Assembly: GCA_021014325.1 (NCBI GenBank)
Contig: CM037474.1
Span: 521,001 to 585,000 of the forward strand
Reading direction: 5' to 3'
DNA: 64,000 bases
Origin: Plazaster borealis
Lineage: Eukaryota; Echinodermata; Asteroidea; Forcipulatida; Labidiasteridae
A program made the translations under genes and the position numbers. This document shows positions 47,471 to 59,805 of the stretch, one piece after another (position 1 is the first letter of the stretch; every line of letters starts with the position of its first letter). Below the pieces are notes generated by a model. It did not search any database. It was not told the DNA's origin and saw nothing but the letters and a program-made list of their open reading frames with translations.

Positions 47471-48138
47471 TTCGATACGCACAATCGACCTTGCCCATGT
47501 GACCCCTGAGAAGGGGGTTGGTGCAGTATCCATCAAGAAAAGACACAGAGACGCATCTTTGTGGGAGTGGAACACAAGGCGTAGGAGAAAGGGGCAAAAT
47601 TTAATGACACCTTTGTTCTCCCCAGTATTCTTCAAAGCTCCAGGGGGTTGGAGGGAGTATTCTGGATCCAAATTGAAACAAGGTCCTCAGAATGTTTTAT
47701 AGTTGATTTTTATGTGTGGTTTTAAAAGCTCTTCTGTGCAGTCTGGAGCATTTTAAATGATTTTATTTTATGATGTCTGAGAATTTGATCTTAAATCTAT
47801 AAAAATATATTATTTTATATAACAGTCTTAATATTTTGAGCATTGACTGTAATTCGTGCGTATCGGCCTGCAATTTGTGTGTATCAGTCCGATACACTAA
47901 CTTGTTCATAGGGAGAACCATGGACACTATTTACCGTTACATTCTTCCACTTATTCTGACCATTCTCTGCTCACAGGGATTACATGTTGGTATATTGTTA
48001 GCTAGGAATCATGTTATAGTAACACTCAAATACAAGCTAAATTTCAGTGCTATCCTGGAAGTACATTCACATTGGCCAGAATTCTATAAATGCTTTCTTT
48101 CTTTTGGGTATGCTTATTGTCTATCAGACTCAAGTGCT

Positions 48139-48316
48139 GGGCCCAATTTTATAGAGCTGCTTAAGCAGAAAATATTGCTTAACAGATTTATGCTAAGCAA
48201 AATAAACAGATTGTGTCTGTGAGATGGGATTTAGGCTGGTAACCCTATTGTGCTGAGCAGAAACGTTTTGTGCTCAGTTACTTTTTGTGCTTAAGCGGCT
48301 CTATGAAATTGTGCCC
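48139..48316. mobile_element. MITE with GGGCCCAATTTTATAGAGC termini
   Basis: GGGCCCAATTTTATAGAGCT then GCTTAAGCA at the left; the right end read on the minus strand is GGGCACAATTTCATAGAGCC then GCTTAAGCAC. 178 bp. Two related copies lie at 54550-54910, and the 88-bp satellite uses its terminal motif. Confidence 0.85.
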
Positions 48317-48324
48317 TGGTTTTG

Positions 48325-48600
48325 TAAGAGTGTGGGTTCCGATCCCAGTCATGTCACGTGTGTCCTTAATCAAGACACTTTGACTATAATTGCTTGGCCC
48401 TTTGGATGCAATGTAAAGCCATGGTTCTGTATGTTTTGTGATGCATGTAAATTAAACCCAGTAAACTTATCATTATTAAAGAGAAAGGGTCTTCCCCCCG
48501 GTGTTTGTGGCATGGTTGGCTGCAGAATATGCTGCCTGCATCACCTTGTAAACGATTAAAAGGTGCTATATAAATGGGTCTCATAATTCAAACAAATTTA
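48325..48600 (+). repeat. SINE, decayed
   Basis: GTGTGGGTTCCGATCCCAGT, TTAATCAAGACACTTTGACT, GATGCATGTAAATTAAACCC, GGTGCTATATAAATGGGTCT. It follows the MITE at 48139 directly. Confidence 0.75.
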
Positions 48601-48864
48601 TTCAAATCATTTAGTGTTTTTTGGGCATTATTATAAAGTATCCTCGTGCATTTGGGCTCAGATATACCCATGTTTTTTATAAGTATTGTTTTTAATCTTT
48701 TTTGGCTTTGTGGAGTTATGGTCACAAAATGTGAAAAGTTGTGTTTTTTACTTGAATGTTCGAGAACATTTTATTACACAAATTTAAGAATGTCTTCCTT
48801 TTTGTAGTCTGATAGAATAGACACAATCAGCAACCAAGTTCATGTGAGTCACAGTGAGTATACA

Positions 48865-49347
48865 GGGTGCGTTCGATTGGCTTCCCCGGGTCGACCCCGG
48901 TGTGCCCCTGGTGAGCTTCTGACATGAGCTAATCGAACGACAACTTCCACCAGCATTCACACAATGCATCTTCGGACAACCGACCGGAACTATTTTCCAT
49001 GTGTGTGCATTATGTCTGTGGATTCACAAAAAGATAGTAAAATAATTATTCTTGAGGTAAAATTGCAACGTTACATTATTCTACGAGCCCACGTTGTTAC
49101 AAAAGTACTCGTCTTTGAATAAAATCATATTTAATGCTCACAAAGTCGCTGTTTTAAGGGTTAAAAATTGTGGTCCTTGAGAAAGTTTATCGTCGTGACG
49201 TCATGCACCTCGGTCAGCCCCAAGTGACCTCCTCCACAAGCAGGGCACTTGGGGCTGACCCGGGTGAGCCTAGAGAATGACTTCAAAGCTATTCGAACAC
49301 ACCTGGGGGAGACCTTGGTCGACCTGGGGAATCTAATCGACTGCACC
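48865..49347. mobile_element. MITE with ~31-bp terminal inverted repeats, GC-rich
   Basis: Left GGTGCGTTCGATTGGCTTCC then CCGGGTCGACC; right, read on the minus strand, GGTGCAGTCGATTAGATTCC then CCAGGTCGACC. Interior copies of ATCGAACG/TTCGAA-type words. About 480 bp. Family not assigned. Confidence 0.8.
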
Positions 49348-49884
49348 AACAATTAAAAAAATTCAAGCAAGCAAAGCACAGTGTGCATTGAAAAACATGG
49401 CTGCTTCCCACCTTATGGCAGAAGCACTCGGAAGCCATGCTTTTCATGCATGATAGTTGGCCCTTGGTAAAAAGTAGGACAACTTATCACCTACAAGGGC
49501 CGAGACTTGTCAGGCTCTTTAATAACAATTTTTGCTGATTTTTCTGAGGGCAAAAAAAAGGGAAATCAGATTAAAGTAGAAAGAATATCATGTCTGGCTT
49601 TTCTATGCACACGGAGCCTTGCTTGCTTGGTTTGTTTACATTGTATACCCACTAAGAGTCACATGACTCCAGTCGCCGATTGTGTCAATTCAAGATCCAA
49701 CAGTTTGACTTATTGCTGTAGTTGTAGTGCAGTTTCAGACTTGGACTATTGTCAAGGATTGTTAGTAAAGTCTGTTGGACTAAAATGATGGTTGCTTCAC
49801 TTGTCATTAATAGAGGTTTTCAACGCAGAATATGAGAGTTTCAGAGATGCAGCCTTGTTTCTAACGTGCCATCAGTACATTATA

Positions 49885-50295
49885 TGCTAGTTATAATTGC
49901 CATGGGTTCGAGTCCCGGTCATTGCCCTGGTGTCTGGAGCAAGACACATGACCATAATTGCTTCGTCTTTTGAATGGGATGTAAAGCTGTAGGTCAAGTG
50001 TATGTGTGATGCATGTAAAAGAACCCAGTACTTTTGTTGTCAAGACATAGGGTTTGTCAGAGTGTGGGTTCGAGTCCAAGTCATAGCACTTGTGTCCTTG
50101 GGCAAGACATTTGTAAAGCTGTGTGGAATGTAAAGCTGTAGGTCAAGTGTGTTGTGTGATGCACTTAAAGGAACCCATACAGTACTTTTATTGTTAAGAG
50201 AAGGGTTTGGTTGGCAGCAGATTGTGCTGCATGTGCTGCATCACCTCAGAAACCCTGAAGGTGCTATCTAAATGGATCTCATAATTCAAACTTAG
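49885..50295 (+). repeat. Two head-to-tail decayed SINE copies
   Basis: GGGTTCGAGTCCCGGTCATT at 49904 and GTGGGTTCGAGTCCAAGTCA at 50065 each begin a SINE body (CTGTAGGTCAAGTGT, GTGATGCA). The second ends GGTGCTATCTAAATGGATCT. Confidence 0.75.
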
Positions 50296-50410
50296 CGTAC
50301 CTGTCGTTAAAGAGACCTCTTCAAGTTGACAGTTTGTGTGGGCGTTCACAATGGATTTGTATTGTTGTGTCACTCATCTGTTTTTGTAACAAGATGACTG
50401 CCGGCAAGTC

Positions 50411-51256
50411 AACTGTGCTAAGGGCCGCTCAGTAAGCAGAAATGTCTGATTACAGGCTTTGTGAAATTGGCCCCTTGTAAGCAGTGTTTATGAAACAGAA
50501 ACTGTGCTAAGGACCGCTCAGTAAGCAGAAAATGCCTGCTTACAGGCTTTGTGAAATTGGCCCCTTGTAAGAAGTGGTTATGAAGTAGAAACTGTGCTAA
50601 GGGCCACTCAGTAAGCAGAATGTCTACTTACAGACTTTGTGAAATTGGCCCCTTGTATAAAGCAGTGAATATGAAATAGAAACTGTGCTAAGGGCCGCTC
50701 AGTAAGCAGAAATGTCTGCTTACAGGCTTTGTGAAATTGGCCCCTTGTAAGCTTGTAAGTGGTTATGAAATAGAAACTGTGCTAAGAGTCACTCATTAAG
50801 CAGAAAATGTCTGCTTACAGGTTTTGTGAAATTGGCCCCTTGTAAGCAGTGGTTATGAAGTAGAAACTGTGCTAAGGGCCGCTCAGTAAGCAGAAATGTC
50901 TGCTTACAGACTTTGTGAAATTGGCCCCTTGTAAGCAGTGGTTATGAAGTAGAAACTGTGCTAAGGGCCGCTCAGTAAGCAGAAATGTCTGCTTACAGGC
51001 TTTGTGAAATTGGCCCCTTGTAAGCAGTGGTTATAAAATAGAAACTGTGCTAAGAGTCACTCATTAAGCAGAAAATGTGTGCTTACAGGTTTTGTGAAAT
51101 TGGCCCCTTGTAAGCAGTGGTTATGAAGTAGAAACTGTGCTAAGGGCCGCTCAGTAAGCAGAAATGTCTGCTTACAGGTTTTGTGAAATTGGCCCCTTGT
51201 AAGCAGTGGTTATGAAATAGAAACTGTGCCAAGGGCCGCTCAGTAAGCAGAAATTG
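50411..51256. repeat. 88-bp satellite array, nine to ten copies
   Basis: Unit: AACTGTGCTAAGGGCCGCTC, AGTAAGCAGAAATGTCTGCT, TACAGGCTTTGTGAAATTGG, CCCCTTGTAAGCAGTGGTTA, TGAAGTAG. GAAATTGGCCCC recurs roughly every 87-98 bp. Two units carry AAGAGTCACTCATTAAGC. The last is cut off inside AAATTGGCC. Confidence 0.9.
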
Positions 51257-51341
51257 GCCGTCATTGATTGGTCATGATTGGTACTCTTTCAAGTCACTGA
51301 TTGGTCATCTATTCTGGGATCATTATTACAAGTTTCCTCGT

Positions 51342-51712
51342 GGCATGTTGTGGCCTAGCCTTTTAGTGCATCGGACTCAGGTTCTGGTGGTTAAGTCATC
51401 AGGGTGTTGATACGAATCCTTGTCATGACACTTGTGTCCTTGAGCAAGACACTTAACTATAATTGCTTCTCTTCACCCAGGGGTAAATGGGTACCTGTGA
51501 GGGCAGAGATGGTTCTTGTGATTGATTTAGCTTGGTGCGTTACATATTTGGCAGCACAGGCTGTATACTCCCCAGAGAGCTGAGATGGTTTAAGGAATGA
51601 AATCAATGTCCCAGTGACCAAGGGTATTAATGTTGGAGCGCCATGACATCATTGATTGAGGGATTTGAGCATTACATAAGAAGCCACTTTTATTATTATT
51701 ATTAGTAGTAGT
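51342..51712 (+). repeat. tRNA-derived SINE
   Basis: GGCATGTTGTGGCCTAGCCT, GACTCAGGTTCTGGTGGTTA, GCAAGACACTTAACTATAAT, GTACCTGTGAGGGCAGAGAT, (ATT)n then (AGT)n tail. Confidence 0.85.
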
Positions 51713-52267
51713 AGTATTCCTAAAAAACAAGAAACCAGAATCTCACTGTGTTGTACTCAGGCATACTTTCAGATTAAATGAGAAACTGAAAAGAAAATCT
51801 GTGTTTCAATTTACATTTGTGTTTATTGACATGAATCAATGTACATGGTATTGCTTTCTTTAATAAGAAGGCAAACACTTTAACCGGTGTTTTTCATAAG
51901 CATATAGGTATTAGTTACATCACTGACCCTCATCTGTTAAAGAATTTGAACAAAGTCTGAATACTTTTAAACCCTGTTTAAAGACAAGGGCTGCCAGCAG
52001 CTTGTGCAAATATGGCCAATGATGACTGCAAAAACAGTTCTCATGTTCCAATGTAAAAAAAGAAAATCCTGTTTTTTAAGTTTTCGGAACATTGTCCATT
52101 AATGGTATCCAAGTCAGCCATGTCTGGGCAGATGGTCTTGAAGGTGACTGCTCTATGCTCCGACAACCCCTCATGATCTACATGGTAGTGTTAGGGTTCG
52201 GAAAATACATGGATAGAGTTAAACGGGTCCATTGGGAGTCTTGCTGTGGCAACACATGTTCTTACAG

Positions 52268-52385
52268 TGTATATAATAATAATAATACTGGGTTCTTATA
52301 TAGCGCTTTATCACACCCCTAGGGGCGTATCAAAGCGCTCATTATTTGTTTCCTGCAAGGTATGCGGGGCTATGTTATAAGACGC
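52268..52385 (-). repeat. SINE/LINE 3' end, inverted
   Basis: (ATA)n then CTGGGTTCTTATATAGCGCT and AAAGCGCTC; on the minus strand this is the AGCGCTATATAAGAACCCAG plus (TAT)n end. Confidence 0.65.
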
Positions 52386-53372
52386 ATGTCCTAATGTACA
52401 AAAATAAAAAGTGTGTAAAGTTACCAGCAAACGAATCGAGACTAGTGTAGGAACATGGAGGTAGAAATTACATGCTACACTGCGGCCCAATAAATAGCAC
52501 AATACAAATTGATGTACGTGTATAAAGAAAATACCTGTGGCGTTAGTGCGTGATATTTCTACCCTGGTTGTAATTGGCAAACTGCAATAACCAATTACTG
52601 TTGTGTACATGTAATTATTTAAACCAACCATCAAGTGTGTAACAGACTACACCCATGGGAAGATGTATCATGCCTCGGCTATCAATCACACAAAGACAAC
52701 AAGGCTTGATAGAGTAAAGGTCAAAGTTGAAAGATCTAAGAATACCTGATGGCCAGTATTTGATTTTGCAAACCCGTCTGGGAGGGGGGGGGGCGCTGGG
52801 GTTGGATGTAAGGTCTTCAAGCTATGCATCCTTGGTGCATTTTTGTTGACCCGGTAAATCTAGGACTTCTCTTTGTTCTCCCAATGCTTGGACTAGGTGT
52901 TTTTTTAGTGATGTCCTTATTAGTTTTGCGCCTGAAAATGAAGCCAGGATGTCCACACTCAGTCAAAACACCCGGATCCCTTTTGTTAAAGTCCCTTACT
53001 CAACAGGTAGACAATCACACAGGGTATATAGCCCACAATTAGCTATTTTGGCTTTAGATCCTGCTACAGTCTGATCAAGGTAAATCTTTGACTAACCCTT
53101 GAACTAATTCACAGAAATGCAGATTTCTACAACTGTAAAATAAGCAGTGCTGTTACTGCTGAGATACCGAGCACTGTATGTATCATAATTAGAGCTTAAA
53201 TATATTGACTAGAGCATTACTGCTTGATTATTTATGCACAAACATTCCTAGTCCTCTAGGATACAGACAAGTTTGTGGCATGTGCATGGTTGAGGAACAA
53301 TTTGACATTTGCAAGTGAACATAGCGAATGCATATTTTGTGTGCGTGCTACAAATGATGTGTGCATATTGAA

Positions 53373-53500
53373 GCAATTCACCTGATATCATTACCACAAT
53401 CAATTTTGGTTGTACCATTTTGGGAGTCAAATTCCTTGTGTAACTGTGGAGTGTGCACTTTAGGAGATGTGAGCATGTTTACAAGCTCACCATGTCTTTA
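53373..53500. repeat. Dispersed repeat pair, copy 2 (see 45186-45325)
   Basis: Same order of blocks as 45186-45325 (CAATTCACCTGATATCATTA, TTGGTTGTACCATTTTGGGA). Confidence 0.6.
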
Positions 53501-54047
53501 AATACAATGTGATTCCTTAGGCAGACCATGGGCAGACATTAGCCTACTATAGGTTATTTTGCACTATGCACAAAGATTGTGTGTTGAATTTCTCCCTAAA
53601 TAGATTATACATAGGAGAATGATAGCACAAATGCAAAATAACTACAATCATACAAATTATGTCATGCTTTTACATAGGTTTGTGCACAAAAACATGTGAT
53701 GCGCCCATAAGGCTTAAATACACAAGTTAGTGCTCCAGTCAATATAATAGGCCTATGGTACAAATTCCAATCTCGAGTATATTTTTGGTGTCATAGCTGA
53801 GAGCATCATTTTAGAATCATCCAGAAATTAATTATCCAGCTCTTTGTCAAGAAGAGTGAACAACAGTCTCAAGTCTGTCTCATACAACACCTCAAAATAA
53901 TCATTCAACCCTCTGTCGTTCTGACATTCATTCTGGTGTCTTTTTAGTAGAAACCGCACCCATTATTGTTGCTTTACACACATTATTCTACAAACATATA
54001 TATGAATAAATATTGATGCATAGAAAAGCTTTTTTTATTTTGTTGGT

Positions 54048-54404
54048 TCACTTGTAAGAGAGAGAGAAGATGAGCGCTGCAGGTGCTGTGATGTCAGCAA
54101 CGATCAATTCGTGCTTCTCTTCAAGTCCCAGCTCTGTGAAGGAAAAAGAAATACCTCTTATGATCAAATGTTGATGGATTCATAATGTATTTCTGCAATA
54201 AATAAGCAATCTGCATTTACTCAATTGTTTATACAAACTCCTTGTTAAACTGTTGGCGTGTCGTGGCTGAGCGGTTTTAAAGAACACCGGACTCAAGCTC
54301 TGGTGTTTCTGATCAGCAAGCACCCTTGCTTACAGGTTTCCTCAGGCTTGCGAGCTACGGTGATTAAGTTCACTTATGAGGCATCCTTCATTTCATTACC
54401 AGAA

Positions 54405-54435
<31 letters not shown>

Positions 54436-57400
54436 TTTCTCTATAATGTGATACAATTTACAATTTTTGTTGTCACCAGTAACGAGAGTATAAAGAGAGA
54501 CAATTACTGTTCATCTATGGGTTTCCTTTAGGTAGGCATTTACAACACAGGGCCCAATTTCATAAAGCCAAGCACATCAACTTGCTAAGCACAGACAAAT
54601 CTTACTTAGCGAAAACAGGTTACCAGCCATCATTCCATTAATTTACATTGTTGCAACTGGTGCCCCACTAAGTTTTTGCTTAGCAAGGAGATTTGCTAAG
54701 TAATATTTTCTGCTAAACAGTTTTATGTGAGCCCTGGGCACACTTTCGTAGAGCTGCTCAAGCACAACAAATAGCTTTGCACAACAAAATTATGCTTACC
54801 AGAATAAGGTTACCAGCCAAACTATCATGTCACTACAATTTGTAACTGGTATCCTGCTCATTTCTGCTTAGCAGACAATAATTAAGCAATATTGGTTATA
54901 AAATTAGGCAGATGACATATCTGGGTTTGTGGAAGGACATCTTTCTGAATGACTTGTCATAATATGCAGAACAGGGTATTTGATGTAACATCAAACTATA
55001 TAACTACATGTAAGACTTGAATTCTTTCCTTGGTGAAGGACTTAAAAGAAGTAACTACTTTTTGTTGACAGTTAGGCCCCCCTATGTATTCATTATCTCT
55101 GCAGATACAAGTTCTCATGGGAATCAAACTGATTGACCTTCTATATGAATATTCATGAAGTGACTGACCTTTGAGTTTCTTGGGAAGGTTTTCCTTTGTC
55201 CTGATTCGAATGGCCTCAGGGTTCTGCATGTATAACGTCTTGTTCTTGCCGTCTACTATTGTAGTAATCCCTGGTGATTTCATTTGTCTGTAAGGCAAGG
55301 GGTTTAATATAAGGCTTCAATAAATGAAAGGGTAAATGCAGTTACTTTTAAAATAGATCAGCACAGGGCCGAACATAACTGAACGGGAGCGATCCGTCAA
55401 AGCTCCGTATTCGATTGACTACCAAAGTCCACCAAAACTATTAAGCACCCCCGAACAAAGATATTGACAAAATAGGGATAGCGCCAACTTAGGGCTAGAT
55501 ACTCAGTTGGTAGAGCGCAAGCACGTTAAACCGGAGGTCGTTGGTTCAAATCCTGCTCTAGTCAATTTGTCTTTGTTCAACCCCAAATTAAAACTATTAA
55601 GCAATACGTCACAGACAGTCTCCTCAAGGTATACCATCCAGGACGACCTGGCCTTTGCTCTGGTTTAAACAATACACTCCTGGGGGTTCCAAAGGTGCAC
55701 TCTGCTGCAAGTTATCATGTAACATGCCCCCATGCCTTTGGAACTGTCTCCTTTATCAAATCTGTTCTGCATAGTCACTAGAAGTTTGTTTCAGTTACTA
55801 ATCTCACTAGATATGCTGACATTCCATGGCAACATACATCTTTTGACGATGGGTTTTGGAGATCAGATATTCCTCATAATCTGCCGTTTCCATGAAATAA
55901 TTCTGCCCCGGATTTGAGTTATATGGAGCTCTGAAAATGTTTCCGCCCCGGAAATGAATCCTCATATCTACATAGGACCTTGTTTCCATGTACAGTACAT
56001 GGGAAGAGTCCTATATAGGGCTACTTACAAGCTAGCACTCTCTGTGAGGTGATCTAAGAGATTCTGGAGAGTAGCATCTTCGGGAAACTTCAACACTTGA
56101 GGCACTTGACTGCATGCAATACAATCCTCCTTTGTTTAAATGTATATAGATGTAAATGTTAAGAAAGGCAATAAAACATTTGCTGTATGAAAGCTGATTT
56201 AAAGAGAGGCTTCAAGGTCAAGTTATGTTTCAAGACACGCTCATTTTCCAATCAAAAGCAATCAATTTTCCTTACAAAAGCAAAACAATAATTACACACC
56301 TCATGGTTAAATGGGTGCACCCCTATGTTCTGGCACCCCTTTGTTCTGACTGCCCTATATTCTGACTGCCCTATGTTGTGACACCCCTATGTTCTGATAC
56401 CCCTATGATCTGACACCCCTATGTTCCGACACCCCTATGTTCTGATACCCCTATGTTCTGATACCCCTATGTTCTGACACCCCTATGTTCTGATACCCCT
56501 ATGATCTGACACCCCTATTTTCCGACACCCCTATGTTCGGACACCCCTATGTTCTGACACCCCTATGTTCTGACACCCCTATGTTCCGACACCCCTATGT
56601 TCTGACACCCCTATGTTCTGATATCCCTATATTCTAACACCCCTATGTTCTGATATCCCTATATTCTGACACCCCTATATTCTGACACCCCTATGTTCCG
56701 ACACCCCTATGTTCTGGCAACCCTTTTTCCGACACCCATATGTTCCGACATCCCCATGTTCTGACACCCCCACGTTCTGATACCCCTATGTTCCGACAGC
56801 CCTATTTTCCGACACCCCTATGTTCAAATCTTGCTCTGAAAGAGTACCAAATAAATGACTAACCATTCTAACTTGAGGTTATATAGAGACTCGTATTTTT
56901 TCCCCACTTTCATAAGAACTCTAATTGGAAAATAAGTGCATCACAAAACTGAAATCGACCTCACTCAGGCCCCCTTTAAAGAATTGTTTTCAATCTATAA
57001 AAGAATCCTGCAGTATCAATGTATCGTGAATGGGTTAGTAACATAAAAATAGAAAAAGCAGAACATATTTTGATTAAACCTTCACATTTATTATAAGGTC
57101 AACTGTTCATGTGCAAAGGAGCAAAATATACAGTCACCTTACTGTACAGTTTGCCCTCAACTTTTTTGTTCACTGGCTGAATGGACAAGTAAGTTGTATC
57201 ATAAACGTGGATGTGATCCCTGGATGCAGCAGTTACTGGTTCAAGCCAAAGTTAATTCAAATTTACCCAATCAGTTTCCCTTGTGGTTTATTACTTGATA
57301 TTCCTGTTACTGTTTCGTGCACATCAATACTGGTTTCATTGGAACATGAATAACATTCATTCAATGAAACACAGAGTGTTCTTGGTTCCATAAAAACACA

Positions 57401-59805
57401 CACTCTTCACTTGTTCAAAACTCATCGAACTATAACTCTACTGTAGCTCTGCATGCCTGGGGCGTAGAGCAGACTTCAAAAGACAACATAGTTCAACGAC
57501 AGCAAATCCATTTCAATGAGTTAATGAGGTCTATTTTGCTTCACATTCGACTCGATTATTGTGAATGTAATGGATTTTTTTCTTCGTCATACAATCATTT
57601 GTAAATGTCTGTTATCATTCAGCGCATTGTACAATGCAAGTTCATCCTTTTTGTTTTTGGTGTAATATATTAGTGATGCATTGCACACGAGTACAAAGAG
57701 TAGCAGCTGAAAAGTTAATGAGTAATCTGTGTAGCTCTTAACCCTAATGATGTCCGGGCCAATTCTCGGACTGTTATTGGCAGGTCAAAATTAATTTGGC
57801 TCAATTTCGGACTTCGTGTTGGCTGGGCCAATAAACACACCACAAGACTTTAAAATGACCTTTGTGAAAGTCCAAGTTGTGGCAACAACAAAAAAAGTCT
57901 GAGAAAGTCAGCTTTGTACTTGAGTATGCCTTGACTGCAGTCATTGTTTCCATAAAAAAATATTTGCAATTTAAAAAAGGTAGTAATTTAAAGCTTCAAA
58001 TGAATGACATTGCACATAATATTTAATACAGGGTACGGCTAAGGTTAAACAGACTGGAATCCATAGACTGGCACATTTGCATAGCAACTACAATACTGTG
58101 CGTTTAATAAGCTCTTTGTGTTTGCATCATATCTTAGTTGTCAAATTGTACTTTCAGCAGATATTGAAATAATCTTGCCTTACAATGTATTTGTGCACAA
58201 CAATTTTCCTTTCTTTCATCAGGAATTTTTTTGTAAAGAAGAAACAATTATATCTTGTGGGAAATGCCTTTTGCTTAGACAGATGTTTTGAATGGTTAGT
58301 ATAATAATATCTCAAGCTTAAAAAAAAGAGCAAATGTTAAAAGTTATAGTCAAAACTATCAACCAGCAAAACAGCTGTGTTGTAGTCCTGGTACTCTGTA
58401 CTTGAGTATCATTTTGATGGTACTCGTACTTGTATTTGAAATCCATACTTGATACTCGACTGAAAAATAATCTGTACTCGAACTCATGTACTCGATACTT
58501 GACTTAAAATGTACTCGGACACTGACTTTTAGTACTCATTGACAAAATACCACTTTCCATTTCGCTTTCCAATGCGTGCTTTAATAACCAAAATAGAGGA
58601 ATAAAGCTCTGGAAAAAGTACAATTGAAGTTGTCTGTGATGTATTCATGTTTAAAAGATAGTTATCATAACAAGCACACATTGTTGTCTAGAATCTAGTC
58701 AAAAAAACAAAAATTGGTTTTGTACCTCATTTTGCAGTATTTTTATAAAGGGAGATCCAAGTATTTGGTACTCAGCTGTTGGACTCGGTACTCGGTTATC
58801 AGAATACTCGGTACTCGGACACTTGTACTCGTACTCGATGCGTCAAAGTACTTGTACTTGAGTACTACTTGTCCACCCTAGGACTCGGCAGTGCTTGACT
58901 ACAACATTGTGACGTAGTCAGTTGATGTATTAACAGTACTCCGCATCAATGCTAACAAAAAGCTCAGTACCCGGATTTCAGACAACTACTCCACAGCAGT
59001 AGATAAACAGTAGGACAAGTTCTTATAACTCCAATCTACAAAGTAAGGTACATGTTACCGAATAATGTTTCCACAAACCGAATACATATCTTTGATACTT
59101 GAAGCCATTTGATAGCTATCTTTTTCGTGAAATTAAAAATCATAAATTTATTAATATTATACTAATTAATTAAACTACAAGTCATGTATCATTATTGTTA
59201 AAATCAGTTTGTAAGAGATACTTGGGACCATTGGGATGTATCAGTCTACAGAAATCAAAAGTAAGAATTGTATCAATTAAAATCTCAAGGCGGTATGAGG
59301 AGTGCAGGCAAACCACTGAAGACGCCGTTACCCGTATTAAATTTAGCGACTCCAAGAAGCTGTAAACCAATCTAAGGCATTCTCGATGCATCCATTCTTA
59401 ATAGAGCAGATTTCCTCATAAATGATTTACCCGAAAGTAATGACCCACACAGAGTGAATTGCAAAATGCGTCGTTCGTCCTCAACCCCCATACCTCAGTG
59501 TCTAAGATTCATCAAATGACCCGCACGCTCCCGGCGACTAAAACAACAAACTGCCAGCAAAAATAGGCAATGTTGATTTTTCACACTCGATCTGGGGTGA
59601 GGGAGTCTCAAGTGTGTTTGGGCCACACATGGTCGGTCGTCAGAGAGGCGACAAGATTGTAGTGTCAATCCTGGTTTGCTGAGTAATTGTATCTAATGGA
59701 GGTTGCTAATGTTGATTCCTTACCTTCCTCTCGGCTTCAAAGGTGAACGTGTACAAGCCGGCAGTGTCATTGAAAACCATGTAATTGTTGAGTGGGCAAC
59801 AGCAA
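54048..59805 (-). CDS. UBA3: UBA3, NEDD8-activating enzyme E1 catalytic subunit (C-terminal exons)
   Basis: UBA3 pairs with NAE1 to adenylate NEDD8, form a thioester and pass it to UBE2M/UBE2F for cullin neddylation. Four coding exons are read on the minus strand: 59805-59724, 56129-56029, 55287-55169 and 54133-54048. Phases join, giving 128 residues and a [23 protein letters not shown] is followed by [15 protein letters not shown], where CxxC is the second half of the structural zinc site. [20 protein letters not shown] and [18 protein letters not shown] then [20 protein letters not shown] belong to the C-terminal ubiquitin-fold domain that recruits the E2. The adenylation domain and catalytic cysteine exons are not between 59806 and 64000, so they lie beyond the right edge. 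AATAAA (minus) at 54034-54039 lies just after the stop. Confidence 0.94.
54255..54325 (+). repeat. SINE head fragment
   Basis: GGCGTGTCGTGGCTGAGCGG, GAACACCGGACTCAAGCTCT, GTTTCTGATCAGCA: the A-box half of the SINE. UBA3 last intron. Confidence 0.75.
54410..54435. repeat. (AAT)n microsatellite
   Basis: Perfect AAT run in the last UBA3 intron. Confidence 0.9.
54550..54910. mobile_element. Two adjacent decayed MITEs of the GGGCCCAATTT family
   Basis: GGGCCCAATTTCATAAAGCC and, about 190 bp on, GGGCACACTTTCGTAGAGCT. Both contain TTACCAGCCA and (T/C)TGCTTAGCA-type words as in 48139-48316. Confidence 0.7.
55488..55566 (+). repeat. tRNA-like sequence, probably a second SINE type
   Basis: GGGCTAGATACTCAGTTGGT, AGAGCGCAAGCACGTTAAAC and GGTCGTTGGTTCAAATCCTG form A- and B-box regions, with six acceptor pairs (GGCTAG with CTAGTC). 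The anticodon stem is poor, and it is followed by TTTGTCTTTGTTCAACCCC, so I favour a SINE over a functional tRNA gene. Confidence 0.5.
56208..56976. mobile_element. MITE of the 3880 family, split by a minisatellite
   Basis: The left GGCTTCAAGGTCAAGTTATG and right TGCATCACAAAACTGAAATC then GACCTCACTCAGGCC ends match the termini at 3880-4340. TCTGAAAGAGTACCAAATAA also matches an internal part of that copy (4218). UBA3 intron. Confidence 0.7.
56318..56825. repeat. 16-bp minisatellite, about 31 copies
   Basis: The unit ACACCCCTATGTTCTG varies mostly at one or two positions (TTCCG, TGATC, ATATTC). It lies inside the MITE at 56208-56976. Confidence 0.93.
56977..59723. other. UBA3 intron
   Basis: No exon recognised apart from the transposon at 58381-58903. 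The open frame at 57111-57353 is unsupported. Confidence 0.6.
58381..58903. mobile_element. DNA-transposon remnant rich in TACTCG motifs
   Basis: Begins TGTAGTC and ends GACTACA. Both subterminal regions are packed with TACTCG/CGAGTA and TACTTG words (for example GGACTCGGTACTCGGTTATC). About 520 bp, no coding. Confidence 0.7.

Larger units (their letters stand above)
47067..54047. other. Intergenic interval between the convergent TSR2 and UBA3 genes
   Basis: Filled with SINEs, MITEs and an 88-bp satellite listed separately. Nothing gene-like was recognised in 47700-48135, 51720-52265 or 52400-54000; the open frames are short. Confidence 0.6.
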
